A stretch of 64,000 nt of DNA from positions 186,001 to 250,000 of the forward strand of contig CAZTJC010000003.1 of assembly GCA_964613945.1 (NCBI GenBank), given 5' to 3'. Shown piece by piece: positions 52,519-62,104 of the stretch. Under the pieces are notes generated by a model. That model worked only from the letters and a program-made list of their open reading frames with translations, ran no database searches and was not told where the DNA came from. Source of the stretch: JAVVHH01 sp964613945. Lineage in GTDB: Bacteria; Pseudomonadota; Alphaproteobacteria; Acetobacterales; Acetobacteraceae. The translations under genes were made by a program, and so were the position numbers. Positions within the stretch are counted from its first letter, which is position 1. Each line of letters opens with the position of its first letter.

Positions 52519-53538
52519 ATGAACAATATCGCAGCCCTCGCTGACGCGCGCTCCACCCCGACATCGGCGATCAACGCGCCCGATACCACCGTCTCGGCGC
52601 GCGAAGCGTTCGGGATCGACTCCGACATGCAGGTCCCGGCCTTCTCGACCGCGACCGAGCACGTGCCGGAGGCCGACCCGGCCTACAAGTTCGACCGGGA
52701 AACCACGCTGGCGATCGTCGCCGGGTTCGCGTTTAACCGCCGGGTCATGATCCAGGGCTATCACGGCACCGGTAAGTCGACCCACATCGAGCAGGTCGCC
52801 TCGCGCCTCAACTGGCCGTGCATCCGCGTCAACCTCGACAGCCACATCAGCCGTATCGACCTGATCGGCAAGGACGCCATCGTCTTGAAGGATGGCAAGC
52901 AGATCACCGAGTTCCGCGAGGGTATCCTGCCGTGGGCGCTGCAGCACCCGTGCGCACTGGTGTTCGACGAATACGACGCCGGCCGACCGGACGTGATGTT
53001 CGTGATCCAGCGCGTGCTCGAGGTTGAAGGCCGCCTCACGCTGCTCGACCAGAACAAGGTGATCCGCCCGCACCCGAGCTTCCGCCTGTTTGCCACCGCC
53101 AACACGGTCGGCCTTGGCGACACCACGGGCCTGTATCACGGCACGCAGCAGATCAACCAAGGCCAGATGGACCGTTGGAACATCGTCGCCACGCTGAACT
53201 ACCTGCCGCATGCGCAGGAAACGGCGATCGTGATGGCCAAGTCCGGCTACTCGGCCGATGACAAGGCCAAGAAGAAGCAAGTCGAGAGCATGGTCGCGCT
53301 GGCCGACCTGACGCGCGCCGGGTTCATCAACGGCGACATCTCCACCGTCATGTCGCCGCGCACGGTAATGACGTGGGCCGAGAATGCCCGCATCTTTAAC
53401 GATGTCGGCTTCGCCTTCCGCCTCACCTTCCTCAACAAGTGCGATGAGGCCGAGCGCAGCACGGTGGCCGAATATTATCAGCGCTGCTTCAACGAGGAGC
53501 TGCCGACCGGGCTGCTGGGAACGCGCAAAGGCATCTGA
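52519..53538 (+). CDS. cobS: Aerobic cobaltochelatase subunit CobS (AAA+ ATPase)
   Basis: MoxR-type AAA+ subunit that powers cobalt insertion into hydrogenobyrinate diamide, 339 residues. Walker A is GYHGTGKSTHIEQ, Walker B is ALVFDEYDAG, sensor motifs are FRLFATANTVG and the arginine-finger region SPRTVMTW. It overlaps cobT by one base. CobN, the large catalytic subunit, is not in the window. Confidence 0.95.
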   Translation: MNNIAALADARSTPTSAINAPDTTVSAREAFGIDSDMQVPAFSTATEHVPEADPAYKFDRETTLAIVAGFAFNRRVMIQGYHGTGKSTHIEQVASRLNWPCIRVNLDSHISRIDLIGKDAIVLKDGKQITEFREGILPWALQHPCALVFDEYDAGRPDVMFVIQRVLEVEGRLTLLDQNKVIRPHPSFRLFATANTVGLGDTTGLYHGTQQINQGQMDRWNIVATLNYLPHAQETAIVMAKSGYSADDKAKKKQVESMVALADLTRAGFINGDISTVMSPRTVMTWAENARIFNDVGFAFRLTFLNKCDEAERSTVAEYYQRCFNEELPTGLLGTRKGI

Positions 53539-55418
53539 TGTCTGGATCGAACAAGGACAACGCCCGCACCGAGGACTTCAAGCGGGCCACCGCAGGGACG
53601 TTAAGGGCAATCGCCAAGACGCCCGAAGTCCAGGTTGCCTTCCAGCCGGGCCCGTCCGGTCTGGTCGGCAAACGGGCACGGTTGCCGCTGCCGACCCGGG
53701 CGCTGCCGGCCAACGAGATGGCGAAGCTGCGCGGCGCTGCCGACAGCGTTGCCTTGCGCTTGCGGCATCACGATGACGTCGTGCACGCCGCGCGCAGCCC
53801 GGCGCGCCGGGAAGCCAAGGACGTCTACGACGCGCTGGAGCAGGCACGCTGCGAGGTCGTCGGCTCCAGGCACATGTCGGGCGTTTCGGAAAACCTCCGC
53901 GCCCGGCTGCAGGAAGAGTGCGAGGCCGAAGGCTTCGACCGTATGACGCGCAAGGACCAGTTGCCACTACCGGCCGCGCTGGGATTGCTGGCGCGAGAAA
54001 TGATGTCCGGTCAGGACTCGCCGGAAGCGGCCAAGCGCATTCTAGAAAGCTGGCGCGATACGCTAGGCCCGGCGGCCGAGCAGGCATTGTCGGAGATGGC
54101 CGAGCATCAACTCGACCAGGGCAAGTTCACCCGCTCCGCCCGTAAGCTGCTGGCAGCGCTCGACCTGGCTGAGGCCGAGATCGAGAGCGAGCCGGAGCCC
54201 AACGAGGACGAGCAGGACCAGGGCGGCGAGGAAAGCAGCAGCCAGGATAACCAGGAACAGCAGCAGGGCGACCAGGAAAGCGATGCGGAGTCCATGCTCG
54301 GCGCTCAGCCCGAGGAAATGGAGTCCGACACCGCCGAAGAGGAAGGTCAGGAGGACGCCGACGACGACTCCGCCACTGCCGAGGGCGAAGACCGACCCGG
54401 CGGTCCGCAACAACAGCGCGAGAAGCCGGTTGCCGACGATCACCAGGGCTACAAAGCCTATTCCAAGGCCACCGACGAGGAGATCGAGGCCGAGGACCTC
54501 TGCGACGCTGACGAACTGAGCCGCCTGCGTCAGCAGCTCGACCAGCAGCTCCAGCATCTGCAGGGCGTGGTCAGCAAGCTCGCCAACCGGCTGCAGCGCC
54601 GGCTGATGGCGCAGCAAACCCGCGCCTGGGAGTTCGATCTCGAGGAGGGCATGCTCGATGCCGGCCGCCTGGCGCGCGTCATCGTCAACCCGATGGTGTC
54701 GCTGTCCTACAAGCGCGAGCGCGAGACGGATTTCCGCGACACGGTCGTGACGTTGCTGATCGACAACTCCGGCTCCATGCGAGGCCGTCCCATCACGGTG
54801 GCGGCCATGTGCGGCGACATCTTGGCCCGCACCCTCGAGCGCTGCGCCGTGAAGGTCGAGATCCTCGGCTTCACCACGCGCGCCTGGAAGGGCGGGCAAA
54901 GCCGTGAACGCTGGGTGCAGGACAGCAAGCCGCGCAATCCGGGCCGGCTGAACGACCTCCGCCACATCATCTACAAGAATGCTGACGCACCCTGGCGCCG
55001 GTCGCGCAAGAATCTCGGGCTGATGCTGCGCGAGGGGCTGCTAAAGGAGAACATCGACGGCGAAGCGCTACAATGGGCCTACCGCCGCTTGATGAGCCGC
55101 TCCGAGCACCGCCGCATCCTAATGGTCATCAGTGACGGCGCGCCGGTCGACGACAGCACGTTGTCGGTCAATCCTGGCAACTACCTGGAGAAGCACCTGC
55201 GCCAGGTGATCCACGAGATCGAGAGCCGCGACCAAGTGGAGCTGATCGCCATCGGCATCGGCCATGACGTGACGCGGTATTACCGCCGCGCCGTGACCAT
55301 CGTAGATGCCGAGGAGTTGGGCGGCACGGTGATGAAGAAGCTCGCCGAACTGTTCGACGAGGATGTCGGCATGGCGTGGGCCCGCACTGCCGCGGAGCGG
55401 GCGCCCGCTATCGGCTAG
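53538..55418 (+). CDS. cobT: Aerobic cobaltochelatase subunit CobT (VWA domain)
   Basis: A 626-residue partner of CobS. It has an N-terminal helical CobT domain, a strongly acidic Glu/Asp/Gln-rich middle (about 215-310), and a C-terminal von Willebrand A domain with the MIDAS motif LLIDNSGSMRG. CobS and CobT form a ring complex like the Mg-chelatase I/D pair. Its last 11 bp overlap the convergent pqiC gene. Confidence 0.95.
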   Translation: MSGSNKDNARTEDFKRATAGTLRAIAKTPEVQVAFQPGPSGLVGKRARLPLPTRALPANEMAKLRGAADSVALRLRHHDDVVHAARSPARREAKDVYDALEQARCEVVGSRHMSGVSENLRARLQEECEAEGFDRMTRKDQLPLPAALGLLAREMMSGQDSPEAAKRILESWRDTLGPAAEQALSEMAEHQLDQGKFTRSARKLLAALDLAEAEIESEPEPNEDEQDQGGEESSSQDNQEQQQGDQESDAESMLGAQPEEMESDTAEEEGQEDADDDSATAEGEDRPGGPQQQREKPVADDHQGYKAYSKATDEEIEAEDLCDADELSRLRQQLDQQLQHLQGVVSKLANRLQRRLMAQQTRAWEFDLEEGMLDAGRLARVIVNPMVSLSYKRERETDFRDTVVTLLIDNSGSMRGRPITVAAMCGDILARTLERCAVKVEILGFTTRAWKGGQSRERWVQDSKPRNPGRLNDLRHIIYKNADAPWRRSRKNLGLMLREGLLKENIDGEALQWAYRRLMSRSEHRRILMVISDGAPVDDSTLSVNPGNYLEKHLRQVIHEIESRDQVELIAIGIGHDVTRYYRRAVTIVDAEELGGTVMKKLAELFDEDVGMAWARTAAERAPAIG

Positions 55419-56040
55419 ACAGCGGCGGGTAGGTCGTCAGCCCGCCGCTCGATCCCCGGATGAGAGTGGCGATCTGGTCGGACGCATCGGCCAGCGCCTG
55501 GCTCATAGCCGCGACATAACTCGCCGTGCTGCTGCCGGTCGGTGTTTGCTCGATGCGGATAGCCCGCGTGGTCGGTTCGGAGCGGTTGCCGGACCGGGTC
55601 ACGGCAACCTGGGCCACCAGCACGATCTGACCGCCCGCATCGGCGTCGAAGCGCTGGATGTCGATCTCGACCCGCGCGCCGGCATCAGCCGAGATTGCGC
55701 CGGCAGAGGTGAACACGCTGGTGCCGGTCAGGCGGCTGCCGAGGTCCTCGGCCAGGACGCGGCCGACCATGTCGCCGAACGGCTCGCCCCAGCGCTCGTT
55801 GCTGGCCAGCTTGAGCTGATATGGCGTGTTGGATCGCGTGATCTCCGACCGATCCAGATACCCGGCGATCCCCGGCCGACGCAGCTCGACCAGCGCCGGA
55901 CCGCCCGGAACGGACGCCCCGCGGATCGGAGCCAGCGTATAGAAGCTGGGGTTCGGCGAACTGCACGACGTCAGCGCCAGCAGCCCGGCTGCCGCGCCAA
56001 CGGAAAACAACTGACGGCGTTTCATGGTCGATACTCTCAT
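55408..56040 (-). CDS. pqiC: PqiC-like ABC transport auxiliary lipoprotein
   Basis: A 210-residue outer-membrane lipoprotein (DUF330/ABC_trans_aux). It has a signal peptide and lipobox ALTSC, then PNPSFYTLAPIRGASV and the ...RRPGIAGYLDRSEITRS... core. PqiC works with PqiB in lipid movement between membranes. The ATG at 56040 overlaps the pqiB stop (ATGA); an internal ATG at 56025 is possible. Confidence 0.9.
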   Translation of the reverse strand: MRVSTMKRRQLFSVGAAAGLLALTSCSSPNPSFYTLAPIRGASVPGGPALVELRRPGIAGYLDRSEITRSNTPYQLKLASNERWGEPFGDMVGRVLAEDLGSRLTGTSVFTSAGAISADAGARVEIDIQRFDADAGGQIVLVAQVAVTRSGNRSEPTTRAIRIEQTPTGSSTASYVAAMSQALADASDQIATLIRGSSGGLTTYPPLSSR

Positions 56041-57653
56041 TGCGCGCCGGCCCGGCCGCGGATCAGCGCCTCCGGATGGCGATCTAGGAAGTCGGCGAGC
56101 TGGCGGATCGACCGTGCGGTGTCACCCACCTGCACCATCGCGCGCGACAGCTCCCGCTGCGTTTCGGAATCCTTGCCATAGCCCTTGTCCAGCGAGGTGA
56201 GCACCTGGTTGGCGTGCGTCATGGCCTGCTCGATCGAGCTGGTGATCGCCGGCAAGCGTGCGAAGGCCGGGCTCAGGCCGGCATTGGCATGGGTCGCCAG
56301 ATCGCCGACGCTGGCCATCGCGGTCGAAGCCGAGCGCAACGTCCGGTTCAGGTTGGCGCCGATCTCATCCAGCGGCAAACGATCCAACTTGCTGGCGATA
56401 TTGCTGGCCGACGTCATGATGTTGTCGAGACCGCCGCCCTCGCTCGGAACGACCCACTCGCCATTCTGCTGCTTCAGCTCGGCAGGCGGCGCGTTCTTGT
56501 CGAGGTTCAACGCCAGCAACATGCTGCCGGTTAGGAAACTGCCGGTCTGCAACTGCGCCCGCATGCCACGGGCAACCAGCTTTCGGGCGACATCGATCGG
56601 GTCCGCACCGCCATCAGCCGGCGAACTGAGCGCGATACGCTCGGGCTGCACCTGGAAGCCGACCTTGACCCGCGTCTGCGCGGTTGCCGGGTTGAGGTCG
56701 AGTTCGACGCTTTGCACGGTGCCGACCTGGATGCCGAAGAAGTCGACCGGCGCGCCGACGCCCAGTCCGCGGGCGGAGCTCTCGAAGTATGAGACGAAGT
56801 CGATGCGGTTTCGATAGCCCGCCGACTGGGCGTCATCGTAACTTTTATAGACTTCGAAGGTGGAGTTCGGCGGGGCCGGCTTGGCGTTGCGATCCTTTGG
56901 CGCGTCAAAGGCAACGCCGCCGTTCAGCACGGCTTGCAGGCTGGCCAGTTCGACATGCAAGCCAGTTGGTCCAACTTGGAGCGACAGGCCGGAGGCGTTC
57001 CAGAATTTAGACCCCACCCGCACCAGCTTGTCATACGGTGCGCGGACGAAGACGGTCAGGGAAACCGGGCCTAGCCCGTCGCCGATGTCATAGTCGAGTA
57101 CCTCACCGGCGGCGATGTCGCGGTAGAACACCGGCGCGCCGGAGGCCAGCGAACCAAGCCGCTCGGTGGTCAGCTTGTACGTCGTGCCGGGCTCGCCGCT
57201 GCGCACGGCGGGTGGTGTCTCGAGTCCGGTGAACTCGTATTTCTTGTCATTGCCCCGCTCGCCCGGGTCCATCTCAATGTACGCGCCGGAAACCAGTGTC
57301 TCGATGCCAGCCAGGCTGCCGGAACTGAGCCGCGGCCGCACCACCCAGAAACGAGCATTCTCGGTCAGGTAGGCATCCGCCTCACGCCGCATCCTGACTG
57401 TCACCAGCACATTGGCGAGGTCGTTGGTCAGCCTGACGGTCTCAACCTGACCTAACTCCACAGCCTTAAAGCGGACCTTAGTCTGCCCGGCGGTGAGACC
57501 ATCGGCGCTATGGAAGGAGATGGTGATCTGCGATCCCTGCTCATGCAGCGTACGCCAGGCCAGGAACCCGGCGATCAACGCTGCCACGACCGGGATCAGC
57601 CAGACCCAGGAGATTCGGCTCTTGCGGACAACCGCTTGGGGAGAAACGCTCAA
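56037..57653 (-). CDS. pqiB: PqiB: membrane-anchored protein with three MCE domains
   Basis: A 538-residue periplasmic tunnel protein for lipid transport. One N-terminal transmembrane helix (about 14-33) is followed by three MCE/MlaD repeats (about 40-130, 155-245, 275-375). Each is recognised by a G-x-V-x-(F/Y)(R/K) pattern such as LTAGQTKVRFKAVELGQV and LGVGAPVDFFGIQVGTV. A C-terminal helical region follows. It overlaps pqiA (4 bp) and pqiC. Confidence 0.93.
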   Translation of the reverse strand: MSVSPQAVVRKSRISWVWLIPVVAALIAGFLAWRTLHEQGSQITISFHSADGLTAGQTKVRFKAVELGQVETVRLTNDLANVLVTVRMRREADAYLTENARFWVVRPRLSSGSLAGIETLVSGAYIEMDPGERGNDKKYEFTGLETPPAVRSGEPGTTYKLTTERLGSLASGAPVFYRDIAAGEVLDYDIGDGLGPVSLTVFVRAPYDKLVRVGSKFWNASGLSLQVGPTGLHVELASLQAVLNGGVAFDAPKDRNAKPAPPNSTFEVYKSYDDAQSAGYRNRIDFVSYFESSARGLGVGAPVDFFGIQVGTVQSVELDLNPATAQTRVKVGFQVQPERIALSSPADGGADPIDVARKLVARGMRAQLQTGSFLTGSMLLALNLDKNAPPAELKQQNGEWVVPSEGGGLDNIMTSASNIASKLDRLPLDEIGANLNRTLRSASTAMASVGDLATHANAGLSPAFARLPAITSSIEQAMTHANQVLTSLDKGYGKDSETQRELSRAMVQVGDTARSIRQLADFLDRHPEALIRGRAGAQ

Positions 57654-59002
57654 GCGGCGACCCCACTCAAAGCAGGGTCCGTTTGGTTGGTTTCAGCCTC
57701 TTCGGCAACGTCCCACATCAGGCGGGGGTCGAAGGTGGCGGCGGCAAGCATGGTCAAAATGACGACTCCGCAAAAGCAGATGGCGCCAGTGCCGGGGATA
57801 ACGGATGCGACGGCCCCCATGCGGACCAGCGCCGTGAGAATGGCGATCATGAAAACGTCGATCATCGACCAACGGCCGATAGCGTCGACGACGCGGTACA
57901 TTGCGGCCCGCCGCTTGAGGCCGATATTGGAGCGCCGTTGCGTCGCGACCAGCATGTAGATCAGCAGAAACAGCTTCACCACCGGAACCGCCACGCTGGC
58001 GATGAACACGATCGCCGCGAGCGGCCACATCTTGTAGGCAATCAGCTCCTCGACGCCGCCCAGGATCGTCGTGGTCGTGTCTCTGTGCAGACGGATGATG
58101 GTCATCACCGGGAGGATGTTGGCCGGCACATATAAGGCGGCCGCTGCCACGACCAACGCCCAAGTCCGCGCCACCGACTCGGGCTTACGGACACGGAGAT
58201 GACTTTCGCAGGTGGGACAATTGTCCCCGGGCTGCCCGATGGAGACGTGGCCACAGGTGTCGCAGCCGATTGGCTCGCCGGGTCGGTCCGGCGGGGCCGG
58301 CTGGCGTCGACCGATCGCGTCCCAGAGCGCGTGCTCGTCGAGCCATGCATCGGCCGCCACCATGATGAGCATCAACCCGGCCATGGCATACAATCCAAAG
58401 CCGATCTGGACCGTGGCGTAGGAAATCAGCCGCGTGTAGGCGACGAACAGGCCGAGGAGGAACACCTCGATCATCGCCCATGGCGAAAGCCACGCGCGCA
58501 CGCGGGCCAGAGTCGCCAAGGATGCCGGCCGGACGTTCGGCATCCGCAAGCCGATCAACACGCAGGCGGTGGTGGCGAGTTTGAGCAAGGGCGCGACGAA
58601 CGTGAACGCCAGCACGACGATCGCCAACTCGCCCATGCCGAAATCTTCCAAGGCGAACGGCAGCACCGGCAAGGTGGTCTCAACCTGGCGGCCGAGCAGG
58701 CTGATGCCCAACAAAGGTGCGTAGGCGACGATGGAGAACAGCGCCAATCCGGCGATCATCAAGGCGCTTGTAGTCGAAAAGCTGTTACGCCGCCTCGCCC
58801 GCAACACCTTGTCGCAACGCACGCATTGCGCCACCAGTCCCGGCCTCAATGTCGGCAGACGTTGGAACAGCCCGCAATCCGGGCACTCTCGAAGTTCGCT
58901 GAGGGAAGAGTCTGACTCGTCTAGAGCGTCAACGTCGTCGGTATCACGCAGTACGGTTGGGGGCATTCGTGCGTAAACGCCTTGAGGTGACTGCCGTTCC
59001 AT
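57650..59002 (-). CDS. pqiA: PqiA-like integral membrane protein
   Basis: A 450-residue inner-membrane protein with two PqiA domains, each preceded by a Cys pair module: CPDCGLFQRLP with CVRCDKVL (about 41-69), and CDTCGHVSI with CPTCESHL (about 250-272). Eight hydrophobic helices are visible. It is the membrane component for the PqiB tunnel. The start is uncertain (59002 or the ATG 12 codons later); neither has a good ribosome-binding site. First gene of pqiABC. Confidence 0.92.
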   Translation of the reverse strand: MERQSPQGVYARMPPTVLRDTDDVDALDESDSSLSELRECPDCGLFQRLPTLRPGLVAQCVRCDKVLRARRRNSFSTTSALMIAGLALFSIVAYAPLLGISLLGRQVETTLPVLPFALEDFGMGELAIVVLAFTFVAPLLKLATTACVLIGLRMPNVRPASLATLARVRAWLSPWAMIEVFLLGLFVAYTRLISYATVQIGFGLYAMAGLMLIMVAADAWLDEHALWDAIGRRQPAPPDRPGEPIGCDTCGHVSIGQPGDNCPTCESHLRVRKPESVARTWALVVAAAALYVPANILPVMTIIRLHRDTTTTILGGVEELIAYKMWPLAAIVFIASVAVPVVKLFLLIYMLVATQRRSNIGLKRRAAMYRVVDAIGRWSMIDVFMIAILTALVRMGAVASVIPGTGAICFCGVVILTMLAAATFDPRLMWDVAEEAETNQTDPALSGVAA

Positions 59003-59086
59003 GGTTGCGGCGGAACCGACTGGACTGTATATGCCGACGGGCAGAGTCTAACGGACTATAAATTCTCCGAAAGACCCTGCCCGGAT

Positions 59087-59161
<75 letters not shown>

Positions 59162-59168
59162 CTTTTTC

Positions 59169-59570
59169 TCAGCCCTTGAGACTGTCCGGCACTTTGCCGC
59201 CGTTCTCGGCCAGCTTCTGCATCACTGCCTTGTGCAGGGCGATGTTCTGCTCGGCCGAACCATCGTCGCCTGCATGAACACCGAGTTCCTGACCCAGCTC
59301 CTTGCGAGCGTTCAGGCTCGAGTCGAGGTCGAGCAGCTTGAGCAGGTCGACGATCGACGTCTCGTAGTTGCCGCCGCCGCCCTTCTTGGACGCCATGTCG
59401 GTCAGCACGGCGCCGACATCGACCGGGGCGGACGTGGTGTCCGGCGAGGCCGAAGCTGGCGAGGCGGCCGGGTTGGCGGTGGTCGACGCCGAGGTCGGCG
59501 CGGCTCCGGCATCCGGGGTTGCGGCGTGGTGATGGAAAATCTTGTCGGCGATAGCGCTGAATAGGCCCAT
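59169..59570 (-). CDS. DUF3597 protein
   Basis: A 133-residue DUF3597 protein: the start MGLFSAIADKIFHHHA, an Ala/Thr/Ser/Pro linker, and a conserved C-terminal domain (about 50-133) with ETSIVDLLKLLDLDSSLNAR and ELGQELGV. It was annotated as LysM-like in some genomes, but no enzymatic motif is visible. The function is unknown. Confidence 0.85.
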   Translation of the reverse strand: MGLFSAIADKIFHHHAATPDAGAAPTSASTTANPAASPASASPDTTSAPVDVGAVLTDMASKKGGGGNYETSIVDLLKLLDLDSSLNARKELGQELGVHAGDDGSAEQNIALHKAVMQKLAENGGKVPDSLKG

Positions 59571-59660
59571 GGATCATCTCCCGTCATCGACGCTCGGGAA
59601 GAGCGCCTGCTGATCGTGCAGACCGAGCGCGCCAGATCGCGGAGAGTTGCGCCGGCGCTG

Positions 59661-60578
59661 TCAGCGCCGTGCTTCTGCCGTGTGGGCAGCGAACCAGTCA
59701 TATGTCTCCACCAGGCCATCGCGAAGCGTCCGTCCTGGCGCCACGCCGAGCGCGCGTAACCGCGAGACGTCGTAAGCCCGGCGCAGCTGCCCGTCCGGCT
59801 TGCTCCGGTCCCACAGGATCTCGCGCCGGTAGCCGACGATCTCGGCGATCAACTCCGCTACCGCGCGAATCGACACCGCCTGCCCGCTGGCCAGGTTGAT
59901 CGCTCCCGACCCGGTCGCCCCGATCTGCCGCAGCGCCGCCGCGGCATCCGCGACATGGAGGAAGTCCCGCGTCGGCGTGCCACTGCCCCAGACCGTCACC
60001 GGCTCGCCCGTGACGATGGCACGATGGAACTTGGAAATCAGCGACGGGATCACATGCCCGTGCCGCTCGTCGAAGCGGTCACCCGGCCCGAACAGGTTGG
60101 TGCTGATGCAATAGGCGTAGTCGAGGCCCCATTGCTCGCGATACGCCTCCAACTGCGCCAGCATCGCCAGCTTGGCATGAGCATACCCCGCCTCAGACCG
60201 GTGCGGCGGTCCAGCCCAGGCGTCGTCCTCGCGCATCGGCAAGGGCACGCTATCGGCATAAATCGCCGCCGAACCCATCACCACCAGCTTGCGTGCGCCA
60301 GCCTTGCGGGCAGCATCGACCGTGTTGGTGTTGATGCGGACGTTGTCGAGAAACGCGTCGCCCTGGCTGCCGGCGTTGCCCATGATGCCCCGCACCCGTG
60401 CGGCGAGATGATAGACGATCTCCGGTCGATGTCGCGCGAACACCGCGTCGGTGATTGTGGCATCGCGGAGATCCGCCTCCTGGCTGCCGAGCGCGATCAC
60501 CTCCTCGCCCGCCGCCCGCAACGCGGCGACCAGCGCCGTCCCCATCAGCCCGGTCGCCCCCGTGACCAGCGCTCTCAT
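59661..60578 (-). CDS. NAD-dependent epimerase/reductase, GDP-L-fucose synthase-like
   Basis: A 305-residue extended short-chain dehydrogenase. The nucleotide motif is GATGLMGTALVAALRA, and the catalytic triad is in GSAAIYADS (Ser) and YAHAKLAM (YxxxK). NLFGPGDRFDERHGHVIPSL and TRDFLHVADAA match GDP-4-keto-6-deoxymannose epimerase/reductase (Fcl). No GDP-mannose dehydratase is in the window. It overlaps the glycosyltransferase-like gene upstream by 4 bp, so a shared pathway is likely. Confidence 0.85.
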   Translation of the reverse strand: MRALVTGATGLMGTALVAALRAAGEEVIALGSQEADLRDATITDAVFARHRPEIVYHLAARVRGIMGNAGSQGDAFLDNVRINTNTVDAARKAGARKLVVMGSAAIYADSVPLPMREDDAWAGPPHRSEAGYAHAKLAMLAQLEAYREQWGLDYAYCISTNLFGPGDRFDERHGHVIPSLISKFHRAIVTGEPVTVWGSGTPTRDFLHVADAAAALRQIGATGSGAINLASGQAVSIRAVAELIAEIVGYRREILWDRSKPDGQLRRAYDVSRLRALGVAPGRTLRDGLVETYDWFAAHTAEARR

Positions 60579-62104
60579 GGTTCACAAAAGACCATCTCGA
60601 TGTCCGGGTTCATGTACGCCACGGCCGTCGAGACGTTGCTGACGACGTGCAGCAACGCATGGCATCGGGCCATGACGTAAGCGTCGCGCACCACCTCCCA
60701 CGCCATCCGCCAGCTCCACCCGGCGCGATCGGCGGCGACGAGGTGTTGCAGCTGGTGGCCGTCCTGATTCTGCTCCGCCGGCGTGAGCGCGTCGAAGCAA
60801 GCGTCCTCGTCGGCGCGGGTACGGCGCGCATCGGGGAAGAACACGGCGCGTTCGCCGAAGGCGGCGCGAAAACGATGCAGCACGCGCTCCTGATCGGTGG
60901 CGACGAACACCGCCCAGCCGGGACCCGCCGGGTCGCCGCCGCGGCGGCGCACGGCATCGCGCACCTGCTCGAGGTAAAGGTCAGTGCCGGCGATCCGGCC
61001 GGTGGGTTGCTCCACCGTGTGGCTCGGATGCCGGACGTGGGCGGCGATCAGGATCGGCGCCGTCAGATGGGCGGCAGCGAAGGCGTCGATCTCGGCCTGG
61101 TGCTCCGGCCGCAACCGGACGTGCTGCGTGAACACGCGATGATACTGCCGGCGGAAAGCGGCGAAGTCGGGGCTGCGATACAGCGTATAGGCGCGGACAT
61201 AAGTCATGGTCGGCTCGCGCGCCTCGTTATGGCGGTCGGCCGGCAGCTCGGCATGGCGATACAGGAAGCGGGGGTCGTTCATCTCGGTGTCGGTGGCGCC
61301 GAACAGCGGCCCGAACAGCTTGCTCCACAGATTGCCATCGCCGGGCTGGCTGTAACAGAAGCTGCGGATCGGCGCTTCGAGCCGTCCAAGGAAGCGTTCG
61401 ACGTCCCAGTCCGGCAGCACGGCATGACAGCGATCCTCGCGCTGCTGCCAGACGAGGTGGCTGAGATAGGTGTTGAAGACGGAGAAGAAGCCGCCGTCAT
61501 GCGCGGGACAGATCTGGCGGCGCGTGCCGCCGATCACGTCCGCTCGCCGCCCGAGTCGCCTTTCCGTGAGCCGGATGATCGCCGGGTCGATCGCGACCCC
61601 GCGAAAGGCGGCGATGCTGGGGTCGATCAACGCCGCGAGCTGCGCGACCACGGGCGACGGCACCAGGCCCGGCGCGTCCAGGTCCAGCGGCGACGGCACC
61701 GACAGCACCGGCCGCGTCGCGCCGCCACGCCGGAGGGCATCGGCGAGATCAGGGTCCGTCACCAGCACCGCGTCGAACTGCGCGTTCAGCCAGGCGATGT
61801 GGGCCGCCGCCAGCGGATCGGCCGACGATACCCACGCATAGCGCAGGTGACCCGGCGGCTCGATGTCGCTCCCTCCGTCGCAAACCACGCTGACGATGAT
61901 CCGCGCCGCGTCGCGGCAGACCGGCAGCACCCGGCCACTCGGCAGCGTCACGCTGTCCCCCTCCGCGTCGGTGGGCAGGAACGCGACCGGGAAACTGCGG
62001 GCCAAAGCCTCTGCCAGCCCGCCGGCGAGGATGCCGGCGTCGCTGGCGAAGTCGGTTCGCCCCACGATGCAGATCTGCGCACCGCCACTGCCGAACGACA
62101 GCAT
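60575..62104 (-). CDS. Fucosyltransferase-like protein (putative)
   Basis: A 509-residue protein. The N-terminal half looks like a Rossmann-like domain (ICIVGRTDFASDAG near the start). The C-terminal half has three widely spaced motifs seen in alpha-1,6-fucosyltransferase/NodZ-type enzymes: HVRHPSH, VFVATDQERVLHRF and LLHVVSNVSTAVAYMNPD. The assignment is by motif order, not by close similarity. Its position between a GDP-fucose-synthase-like gene and a coiled-coil gene supports it. It starts at ATG 62104, overlapping the upstream stop as TGATG. Confidence 0.65.
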   Translation of the reverse strand: MLSFGSGGAQICIVGRTDFASDAGILAGGLAEALARSFPVAFLPTDAEGDSVTLPSGRVLPVCRDAARIIVSVVCDGGSDIEPPGHLRYAWVSSADPLAAAHIAWLNAQFDAVLVTDPDLADALRRGGATRPVLSVPSPLDLDAPGLVPSPVVAQLAALIDPSIAAFRGVAIDPAIIRLTERRLGRRADVIGGTRRQICPAHDGGFFSVFNTYLSHLVWQQREDRCHAVLPDWDVERFLGRLEAPIRSFCYSQPGDGNLWSKLFGPLFGATDTEMNDPRFLYRHAELPADRHNEAREPTMTYVRAYTLYRSPDFAAFRRQYHRVFTQHVRLRPEHQAEIDAFAAAHLTAPILIAAHVRHPSHTVEQPTGRIAGTDLYLEQVRDAVRRRGGDPAGPGWAVFVATDQERVLHRFRAAFGERAVFFPDARRTRADEDACFDALTPAEQNQDGHQLQHLVAADRAGWSWRMAWEVVRDAYVMARCHALLHVVSNVSTAVAYMNPDIEMVFCEP

